The notes under the pieces were generated by a model. The model made no database searches. It saw only the letters and a list, made by a program, of their open reading frames with translations, and was not told the origin of the DNA. Made by a program: the position numbers and the translations under genes. This document shows positions 1 through 5,585 of a stretch of DNA of 5,585 nucleotides, in pieces. Source of the stretch: Deltaproteobacteria bacterium (GTDB lineage Bacteria > UBA10199 > JACPAL01 > JACOUP01). The stretch is from positions 1 to 5,585 of the forward strand of contig JAUSKE010000121.1 of NCBI GenBank assembly GCA_030649435.1, written 5' to 3'. How positions within the stretch are numbered: the first letter of the stretch is position 1; every line of letters starts with the position of its first letter.

Positions 1-668
1 TTAATTCCGCCGACAAAAATATTGTTTCTATCGAAGACCCTGTCGAGAGTGAACTCCCTGGCATCAATCAGGCCCAGATGAATCCAAAGGCGGGGGTCAC
101 GTGTGCTACGGCCCTTCGAGCGATCTTGCGCCAAGACCCAAATGTGGTGATGGTTGGTGAGATTCGTGATGCTGAGACCGCCGATATTGCCGTGCGCGCC
201 GCAATGACCGGTCATATGGTGCTCTCGACCCTGCATACGAATACGGCAGCTGGCGTCATGTCACGTCTCCTCGACTTGGGGGTGGAGTCGTTCCTACTTT
301 CAACAGCCCTTGTGGGTGTCCTGAATCAACGATTGGTTCGAAAGATCTGCCCTCACTGTAAGGAAGAGGTGGCTCTTGATAAGTCTCGTTTCGGGCCTTG
401 GCAAAAATTTGTTAAAAATATGTTTCGTGGCAAGGGGTGCAAAAACTGTCGAATGACAGGATACCAGGGACGGATCGGTATTTTTGAGCTCGCACCGGTG
501 AATGAAGTGGTTCGAGAGTTGATTTACCGCAAGGCCTCGGACTCAGAGATTCGCGACCAATTTCGGAAAATGGGAATCAAAGATATCCGGGAAGACGGTT
601 TCGAAAAGGTCAACGCTGGCATGACAACTCTTGATGAGGTGTTACGGGTGACTGAGGAGGTTTGGTGA
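1..668 (+). CDS. Type IV pilus/type II secretion assembly ATPase (PilB/GspE/MshE-like), C-terminal part
   Basis: This is the 3' end of a secretion-ATPase gene, open at the left window edge; the first whole codon is at base 3 and 221 residues are visible. The hexameric cytoplasmic enzyme hydrolyses ATP to drive pilin extraction from the inner membrane and filament extension. Visible motifs, numbered from base 3: Asp box SIEDPVE (residues 9-15), Walker B VVMVGEIRD (48-56), His box TGHMVLSTLHT (69-79), and a C-terminal tetracysteine zinc site CPHC (116-119) plus CKNC (146-149). The zinc site is typical of PilB/GspE/MshE and absent from PilT retraction ATPases. Walker A and any N-terminal c-di-GMP-binding domain lie outside the window, so PilB, GspE and MshE cannot be separated on protein features alone; gene order favours MshE. 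It overlaps the next gene by four bases (GTGA), suggesting translational coupling. Confidence 0.93.
   Translation, partial: NSADKNIVSIEDPVESELPGINQAQMNPKAGVTCATALRAILRQDPNVVMVGEIRDAETADIAVRAAMTGHMVLSTLHTNTAAGVMSRLLDLGVESFLLSTALVGVLNQRLVRKICPHCKEEVALDKSRFGPWQKFVKNMFRGKGCKNCRMTGYQGRIGIFELAPVNEVVRELIYRKASDSEIRDQFRKMGIKDIREDGFEKVNAGMTTLDEVLRVTEEVW
654..660 (+). promoter_or_regulatory. Ribosome binding site deciding the platform-protein start
   Basis: GAGGAGG lies inside the last codons of the ATPase gene, four bases before GTG at 665 and only one base before the in-frame TTG at 662. The GTG start also gives the common GTGA stop/start overlap and a protein beginning VSAFSYRARD, as usual for PilC/GspF. 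I therefore prefer 665. Confidence 0.7.
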
Positions 669-1885
669 GTGCTTTTAGTTATCGTGCGAGAGATGCCCAT
701 GGGCTTTTGATCCTGGGGCAGGCCGAGGCCGGGAGCCGTGAGGAGGTTGAGGAAAAGTTGTCCTCCCAGGGGTTGATCCCGATTCAGGTCACTAAAAAAA
801 GGCTTGTGGCGATGGAGTGGCCACAATGGAGAGATTGGTTTTGGAAGGTCAGGCTTGAAGATTTAATCGTTCTGACCCGTCAATTCACGACCCTTGTTAA
901 GGTAGGGATGGGGATGCAGGAGATTTTCGGCATTCTGGTCTCCCAGACTCAAAATAAAAAACTTCAAGCCACTCTCTCACAAGTGAGAACTGATATTGAA
1001 TCCGGGACCTCCCTTTCGACGGCGTTGTCCAAACACCCAAAGGTGTTTAGTGATGTTTATGTGAACATGGTGCTGGCTGGTGAGGAGGCTGGTCTTTTGG
1101 ACAAGGTCTTGGCAGACCTTTCCCAATTGTTGGCCAAGGAAAATGAGATCAAGTCCGGGGTCAAATCGGCCCTCTTGTACCCCAAGATTGTGATGATGGC
1201 CTTGATCGGTGCCGTGATCGTTTTAACTCTTTTCGTAACCCCAAAATTTGCTGCATTTTACGCCACCTACAAAGCGGAGTTGCCGTTTGTAACCCAGTTG
1301 CTGATTTATTTTAGCCAGTTCATCACGCATTACTGGTTTGTGACCCTTTTGCTTTGTGGCTGTGGGTATTTCATCCTTGATCGTTACAAGCGAAGCTGGA
1401 GGGGAAGAATTTTCTTTGACCGGCTTGAGCTGAAACTCCCAGTTTTTGGTCCCCTCCACCAAAAGATTGCTCAGGCCCGGTTTGGCCATATTTTTGCTGC
1501 TCTCTACCGGAGCGGTCTTCCAGTGACAAAGTCTCTTGAGATTGTCGCTGGGACGATCGATAACAGGCTGTTTTCACAAGAAGTTTTAAATTTTAAAAGT
1601 GAGATTGCCATTGGGAAGACCCTCTCTCAGGCGATGAGGAGAGCGGTCTATTTTCCGACCATCTTTGTCGAGATGACAGCGGTTGGAGAAAAAGCGGGGG
1701 CCTTGGACGAGATGATGGAGGCCCTCGCCAGCCACTATGATAGCGAAATAGCATATACTATCAAGAATTTAACAACTCTTTTGGAGCCAATCTTGCTCCT
1801 CTTTATCTTCGGGGCGGTTGCCTTTTTAGCCTTAGCCACGTTTCTCCCTATCTGGAACCTCTCTCAGGCGGTTCTTCCTCATTAA
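665..1885 (+). CDS. Inner-membrane platform protein of type IV pilus/type II secretion (PilC/GspF/MshG-like)
   Basis: This is a polytopic inner-membrane protein that couples the assembly ATPase to the growing pilus and moves pilins into the filament base. The GTG start at 665 gives 406 residues, the normal family length. It has the duplicated T2SF architecture: two helical cytoplasmic domains (about 65-190 and 268-395), each with the family signature, seen as NMVLAGEEAGLLD (near 135-147) and EMTAVGEKAGALD (near 337-349). Three hydrophobic segments are visible near 174-194, 222-240 and 374-397; the last is the conserved LLEPILLL...LPIWNL end. The N-terminus (SAFSYRARDAHGLLILG) is the usual PilC/GspF/MshG lead-in. 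It is translationally coupled to the ATPase gene upstream. The next gene lies 75 bases downstream behind its own promoter. Whether it is called PilC, GspF or MshG depends on context; the fold assignment is secure. Confidence 0.95.
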   Translation: MSAFSYRARDAHGLLILGQAEAGSREEVEEKLSSQGLIPIQVTKKRLVAMEWPQWRDWFWKVRLEDLIVLTRQFTTLVKVGMGMQEIFGILVSQTQNKKLQATLSQVRTDIESGTSLSTALSKHPKVFSDVYVNMVLAGEEAGLLDKVLADLSQLLAKENEIKSGVKSALLYPKIVMMALIGAVIVLTLFVTPKFAAFYATYKAELPFVTQLLIYFSQFITHYWFVTLLLCGCGYFILDRYKRSWRGRIFFDRLELKLPVFGPLHQKIAQARFGHIFAALYRSGLPVTKSLEIVAGTIDNRLFSQEVLNFKSEIAIGKTLSQAMRRAVYFPTIFVEMTAVGEKAGALDEMMEALASHYDSEIAYTIKNLTTLLEPILLLFIFGAVAFLALATFLPIWNLSQAVLPH

Positions 1886-1916
1886 ATTTAGAGATTTAAT
1901 AAATTTGACATTAAAT
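1881..1916 (+). repeat. A/T heptamer repeats (ATTAAAT / ATTTAAT / ATTAAAT) around the pilin promoter
   Basis: ATTAAAT at 1881-1887 and its exact reverse complement ATTTAAT at 1894-1900 form a 7-base inverted repeat with a 6-base spacer (TTAGAG). A second ATTAAAT follows at 1910-1916, overlapping the last base of the -35 box. The first copy contains the stop codon of the platform gene. The stem is all A/T with no following U-run, so it is a poor intrinsic terminator. It could be a protein-binding operator, an AT-rich UP-like element, or chance in AT-rich DNA. Confidence 0.45.
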
Positions 1917-1933
1917 AAACACCCTCTTATAAT
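1905..1933 (+). promoter_or_regulatory. Sigma70-type promoter of the major pilin gene
   Basis: TTGACA (1905-1910) and TATAAT (1928-1933) are both exact consensus and are separated by the ideal 17 bases. Transcription would begin near 1940, giving a leader of about 20 bases before the ATG at 1961. It sits in the only sizeable intergenic gap of the locus, just upstream of the pilin gene. This fits strong separate expression of the main filament subunit and possibly of the minor pilin genes behind it. The activity is inferred from sequence only. Confidence 0.8.
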
Positions 1934-1947
1934 ATCATATTGATAAC

Positions 1948-1956
1948 AAAGGAGGT
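1948..1956 (+). promoter_or_regulatory. Very strong ribosome binding site of the pilin gene
   Basis: AAAGGAGGTG-type Shine-Dalgarno sequence, almost fully complementary to the 16S rRNA tail. The GGAGG core (1951-1955) is five bases before ATG 1961. It is the best site in the window and fixes the start at 1961 rather than the in-frame TTG at 1940, which would place this site inside the coding region. Confidence 0.85.
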
Positions 1957-1960
1957 GTTT

Positions 1961-2377
1961 ATGAACAATAAACTGCACTCGATACGCAAAGCCGAAGGCG
2001 GTTTTACGTTGATCGAGTTAGTCTTGGTCATCGCCATTCTGGGTATCTTGGCGGTCGCCGCGCTCCCCTCGTTCATTAATATCGTGGGGAATGCAGAGAC
2101 CTCTGCCAGAGACGGTGTTGTGGGTGGTGTGAGGACCGGCATCGCCAATCAGCGAGCCCTCAATGTGGCTCAAGGTGGAGCAGGAACCCCACCGGCAGTA
2201 CTCGATGGCGCAGCAAATGGCGCTTGTGGCGCTGCCAACCAGTGTTTTACAGGTGTGTTGCAGACGCCAGTTGAAGAAGGTCGGTGGTCGAAGGCTGGTC
2301 TTGCCTACACCTTTACCCCAACAGGTGGGGGTGCGGCATCAACCTACACCTACGTCCCGGCAACAGGGGCCTTTTAA
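1961..2377 (+). CDS. Type IV prepilin, probable major pilin (MshA-like)
   Basis: This is a 138-residue prepilin with a class III signal. A 14-residue charged leader ends in GG, followed by the methylation/cleavage motif G^FTLIEL, with Phe at mature +1 and Glu at +5. A hydrophobic helix runs to about residue 35 and a proline sits at mature +22. The mature protein is 124 residues. The stretch LPSFINIVGNAETSARDG resembles the early helix of MSHA pilins. Two cysteines (89 and 95, CGAANQC) could form a small disulfide loop. The C-terminus is rich in Gly, Ala and Thr with a repeated YT[FY]-P-TG pattern (116-123 and 129-136). The processed subunit would be cleaved by a prepilin peptidase and polymerised by the ATPase and platform protein encoded upstream. 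The consensus promoter, excellent ribosome site and tandem stops TAA-TAG suggest high expression. A GspG role is less likely: I see no GspG-type C-terminal calcium-site pattern. Confidence 0.9.
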   Translation: MNNKLHSIRKAEGGFTLIELVLVIAILGILAVAALPSFINIVGNAETSARDGVVGGVRTGIANQRALNVAQGGAGTPPAVLDGAANGACGAANQCFTGVLQTPVEEGRWSKAGLAYTFTPTGGGAASTYTYVPATGAF

Positions 2378-2408
2378 TAGACCCCTTGATTGGTTCGTCT
2401 AGAAGGGG
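2365..2408 (+). promoter_or_regulatory. Two mutually exclusive hairpins between the pilin and GspH-like genes
   Basis: CCCCTT at 2382-2387 can pair with AAGGGG at 2403-2408 (6-bp stem, 15-base loop), hiding the purine-rich ribosome site of the next gene. CCCCT (2382-2386) can instead pair upstream with AGGGG at 2365-2369 (5-bp stem, 12-base loop), which spans the pilin stop codons. There is no U-run, so this is not a standard terminator. A role in damping minor-pilin translation or protecting the pilin mRNA 3' end is inferred. Confidence 0.4.
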
Positions 2409-2419
2409 GGGATAAGGGT

Positions 2420-2884
2420 ATGACCTCGTTCATTTCAAAAATGAGAGGTTTTACCCTTATCGAGTTGGTCCTCGTACTCTTTCTAGTTTCATTTTTAGCC
2501 GTTGTTGTTGAGATCCCATCTCTCTCATCCAATCATGGCCTTCAAGCAGCCTCTCTGAAGGTGAGGATGGATATCCGAAGGGCCCAGCAGTTCGCCATGA
2601 CTGGCAATTTAAATTATGGCGTCAACTTTTCTTCCAATGGGACCTATTCCATCTATCAGGGGTCTGTCGGTAATGTAGCCACAGACCCGCTCACCAATGG
2701 CTCATATCAGGAGGATCTTCCGGCTCGGTTTAGGAATGTCTCTATCCAGGCCCCTTTTCAGGTGGAGTTTGATCCGGTCGGGCGCCCTGTGATTGGCGGT
2801 GGTGGTAGCCTCACCCTCATCAGCGGGGGGGTGAGTCAGGTGGTTCAGGTCTCCTCGAACACAGGAGCGGTAAATCTTCCCTAG
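2420..2884 (+). CDS. GspH/FimT-family minor pilin (MshC-like)
   Basis: This is a minor pilin of 154 residues from ATG 2420. An in-frame TTG at 2390 would lengthen the leader without a good ribosome site; the G-rich AGAAGGGGGGG (2401-2411) lies eight bases before 2420. The leader MTSFISKMRG is followed by the cleavage site G^FTLIELVLV with Glu at +5 and a hydrophobic helix to about residue 32. The GspH/FimT pattern follows: a helix LKVRMDIRRAQQFAMTGN (46-63), then a beta-rich region with YGVNF (66-70), TYSIYQ (75-80), VEFDPVGRPV (115-124) and VVQVSSNTGAVNL (141-153), the usual Fd-x-x-G-x-P and C-terminal TG-x-V features. In pili such proteins belong to the minor-pilin complex that primes assembly. 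It contains an in-frame run of seven G at 2825-2831. The next gene starts 11 bases downstream. Confidence 0.9.
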   Translation: MTSFISKMRGFTLIELVLVLFLVSFLAVVVEIPSLSSNHGLQAASLKVRMDIRRAQQFAMTGNLNYGVNFSSNGTYSIYQGSVGNVATDPLTNGSYQEDLPARFRNVSIQAPFQVEFDPVGRPVIGGGGSLTLISGGVSQVVQVSSNTGAVNLP

Positions 2885-2895
2885 AAAGGAGTTCC

Positions 2896-3318
2896 ATGCG
2901 GAATGGTCCTTTCCAAGAAAGTGGTTTTTCATTCATCGAGGCGATCCTTGTGACTGTGGTGATCGGATTTGGTCTCGTCGGGCTGATGACGGTGACCTCC
3001 AACGTTTTTACGACCTCACTCCAAACAGATCAGAGTACGCGAGCTGTCTATCTGGCGAGTGAAAAGCTGGAGCAACTGATCGCCCAGCGTGAACTCAGCG
3101 GTTATAATTCGATTAACGTTGGGACGACGAATGAAAACCCCGTGGTCGGTTTTGTTAATTTCAATCGAATAACAATCATCAGTCGTGTCGCCCTTTCGGG
3201 TAACAGTTTTATCCCTTCCGCGAATGATGTTGGCTATAAACAGATCCAGGTGAGCGTTACCGGTTCTGGTCAGGCGATTCAGTTACAAACGATCGTAACG
3301 GATTGGGTGCCTCTATGA
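2896..3318 (+). CDS. PilV/GspI-like minor pilin (MshD-like)
   Basis: This 140-residue prepilin-like protein has a ribosome site AAAGGAG (2885-2891) four bases before ATG 2896. The 10-residue leader MRNGPFQESG precedes cleavage site G^FSFIEAILV, with Glu at +5, and a hydrophobic helix extends to about residue 33. The following RAVYLASEKLEQLIAQR (49-65) is the characteristic amphipathic helix of PilV/GspI-type pilins. The C-terminal strands YKQIQVSVTGSG (114-125) and IQLQTIVTDW (128-137) match the usual end of MshD/PilV-like proteins. It has no cysteines. It probably joins the tip or initiation complex with the flanking minor pilins. Its stop overlaps the next start as ATGA, a strong sign of translational coupling. 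Naming is by family resemblance and gene order. Confidence 0.87.
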   Translation: MRNGPFQESGFSFIEAILVTVVIGFGLVGLMTVTSNVFTTSLQTDQSTRAVYLASEKLEQLIAQRELSGYNSINVGTTNENPVVGFVNFNRITIISRVALSGNSFIPSANDVGYKQIQVSVTGSGQAIQLQTIVTDWVPL

Positions 3319-3818
3319 AGCGACATTTGCAGAAAGGGTTTAGTCTTGTAGAAACGGTCTTGGTGATCGTTGTCATGGCGATTATTTTTACCGTCACCGC
3401 TGAACTGATGATCAGGTCCTTGACCGCCTATAGCCTCGTGACCTCACGGCAGGACACGCTGGAAAGGGCGGGGCTGGTCATGGATCGGATGATCCGTGAA
3501 ATTCGTCTCTTGGGGATCCTGAGCCTTCAAGGTCCCTTGAGCAGTACCCAAATCACCTTCAGGGATTCGGTCGGAGTTGTTACCAATTTTTCTCTTAATG
3601 GAACAACCTTGAGTCGTGGCAACGACCTTTTGGCTTCGGGAATTGCCAGTCTCAATTTTGGTTATCTGGATAAAAATGGGAATGTGACTCAATCGTTGCC
3701 AAAGGTGAGGCGGATCAGCATCCAGATAACGGTGTCACCCAACAACAACCAGGGGGATCCCTTGATTTTACGATCAGAGGTTTTCCCGAGGAATTTTAGC
3801 TATGCGAGTTTTCAATAA
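3315..3818 (+). CDS. PilW/GspJ-like minor pilin (MshO-like)
   Basis: This is a 167-residue prepilin-like protein from ATG 3315; an upstream in-frame TTG at 3303 would only add four residues and lose the ATGA overlap. The leader MKRHLQKG is followed by G^FSLVETVLV (Glu at +5) and a hydrophobic helix to about residue 28. The PilW/GspJ pattern then follows: ERAGLVMDRMIREIRLLG (50-67), a beta region with ITFRD (80-84), SLNFGYLDKNGN (112-123) and VRRISIQITV (131-140), and the RSEVFPRN end (153-160) typical of this family, where the pRN motif is common. No cysteines are present. It is coupled to the PilV-like gene before it, and its last 17 bases overlap the next gene. The likely role is in the minor-pilin tip complex. 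Confidence 0.88.
   Translation: MKRHLQKGFSLVETVLVIVVMAIIFTVTAELMIRSLTAYSLVTSRQDTLERAGLVMDRMIREIRLLGILSLQGPLSSTQITFRDSVGVVTNFSLNGTTLSRGNDLLASGIASLNFGYLDKNGNVTQSLPKVRRISIQITVSPNNNQGDPLILRSEVFPRNFSYASFQ
3788..3792 (+). promoter_or_regulatory. Ribosome binding site of the PilX/GspK-like gene
   Basis: GAGGA lies inside the PilW-like coding region, nine bases before ATG 3802. It supports this start, although the gene then overlaps its predecessor by 17 bases. Confidence 0.55.
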
Positions 3819-4505
3819 CCATGGAGTCTCTATTGTCGGTGCTGCAGTAACCCTCGCACTTCTGAGCCTATTCGCACTAGTGATCAACTATTCCCTCACT
3901 TTTAATGCCAACTTGGTGCAGAATCTGGTTCAGTACCATCAAGCCTTCTATGTGGCACAGGCCGGTTTCGAATATGCGTTGAAGAAGGTGGGGAGTGGAC
4001 AGAGTTCCGTTGTGGCAAGTCCCGGATTAACCGTTGGTAGCGGTCAGTTTACGATTAGTCAGTCAAACAATCTTCTCACAATCACCGGCACTGTTGGTAA
4101 TCGTGTCAGTCAACAAACGATGCAGATTGTGACACAGGCCAATTGTGCTGAATTAGAGACTGAGGATGCCAACTGGAAAAATGGTTCGAATATCATCCAA
4201 CATCTCACTCTGGAAAAAGAATGTGGGCAGTTGGACCAAATTATTTTGGACAAGGTTATTCTCGAGTGGAGTGGGGCCCAGCCGAGTGAGGGGACTACCA
4301 AGATTAAAGTGGAGAACACGAATAATCTATACAGTTCACCACAGCTATCGGAGACGATTCTGGATGTTATTGATGAATTGATTGGAGGGAATAGTCATGC
4401 TGTCTTCAACGAAATTCAATTTAACAGTAACTTACGCGGGCGTACTTTTACCATAACGGTAGTGATGGGGGACCAGAGTTTTCTCGTGACGACATTCACT
4501 CCTCT

Positions 4506-4509
<4 letters not shown>
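3802..4509 (+). CDS. PilX/GspK-like minor pilin (MshP-like) with enlarged C-terminal region
   Basis: This is a 235-residue protein. The short leader MRVFNNHG is followed by a degenerate prepilin motif, G^VSIVGAAVTLALL: Val at +1 and Gly instead of Glu at +5, as in PilX, MshP and GspK relatives, whose lack of Glu5 fits a place at the filament tip. The hydrophobic helix covers about 9-30. HQAFYVAQAGFEYALKKVG (46-64) is the PilX/GspK signature (A-x-x-A-x-A-G-x-E-x-A). A short beta region to about 112 resembles an ordinary PilX/MshP end. About 120 further residues (115-235) follow that I do not recognise, with Cys115 and Cys141, a beta-strand-like IILDKVILEWSG (147-158), an acidic helix ETILDVIDELIGG (184-196) and strands TFTITVVMG and QSFLVTTFTP. 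It is the last gene of the array. The first part is confidently assigned; the C-terminal region may be an adhesive or tip domain, which is inference. Confidence 0.82.

Positions 4510-5585
<1,076 letters not shown>

Noticed and set aside
1223..1577. - strand reading frames opposite the platform protein gene
   Set aside because: They are antisense shadows with no family features; the + strand protein is intact with clear T2SF signatures.
1881..1900. Intrinsic terminator after the platform protein gene
   Set aside because: The inverted repeat is exact but contains only A/T pairs and has no following U-run.
1940..1960. Upstream TTG start for the pilin gene
   Set aside because: It would make the strong ribosome site (1948-1956) part of the coding region and coincide with the expected transcription start. 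ATG 1961 has ideal spacing and gives a normal prepilin leader.
2163..2402. 79-codon + strand reading frame inside the pilin gene
   Set aside because: It overlaps the pilin in another frame, has no supporting ribosome site and resembles no known protein.
3953..3973. TGGCAC as the -24 half of a sigma54 promoter
   Set aside because: It lies inside the PilX-like coding region and the -12 half (TTGC-type) is missing at the proper distance.

Overview
The window is a contiguous stretch of a bacterial genome with roughly balanced base composition. It carries the downstream part of a type IV pilus (or type II secretion-like) assembly locus on the + strand, followed by the 3' part of an unrelated metabolic gene on the - strand. 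A PilB/GspE-type ATPase, a PilC/GspF platform protein and a full set of prepilins point to a bacterium, most likely diderm (Gram-negative). I cannot name a lineage from the sequence. I see no rRNA, tRNA, CRISPR, insertion sequence or phage gene, and no gene-free stretch longer than about 75 bases.

Layout. Bases 1-668 are the C-terminal part of the assembly ATPase, cut by the window edge. Its stop overlaps the GTG start of the inner-membrane platform protein (665-1885) as GTGA. A 75-base AT-rich gap holds a textbook sigma70-type promoter (TTGACA, 17 bases, TATAAT) and a near-perfect ribosome binding site for a small pilin (1961-2377), the best candidate for the major subunit. Four more prepilin-like genes follow in tight array: GspH/FimT-like (2420-2884), PilV/GspI-like (2896-3318), PilW/GspJ-like (3315-3818) and PilX/GspK-like (3802-4509). 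The last ends tail-to-tail with an acetoacetyl-CoA synthetase gene (5585-4506, - strand, N-terminus outside the window). The two stop codons share one palindromic CTAG.

How they work together. The ATPase powers extension through the platform protein. The abundant pilin forms the filament, and the four minor pilins probably form a tip or priming complex with the Glu5-lacking PilX/GspK-like protein at its end. The order ATPase, platform, pilin, H-like, V-like, W-like, X-like matches the mshE-G-(F-B-)A-C-D-O-P order of Vibrio MSHA pilus loci, so I read this as a compact MSHA-like pilus operon. It has no mshF, a single main pilin, and no mshQ at the downstream end. The acetoacetate-activating enzyme looks like an unrelated neighbour.

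The most notable points are the enlarged C-terminal region of the PilX/MshP-like protein, the near-consensus promoter inside the operon with A/T heptamer repeats, two mutually exclusive hairpins between the major pilin and the minor pilin genes, and the CTAG double stop. None of these proves a new system.
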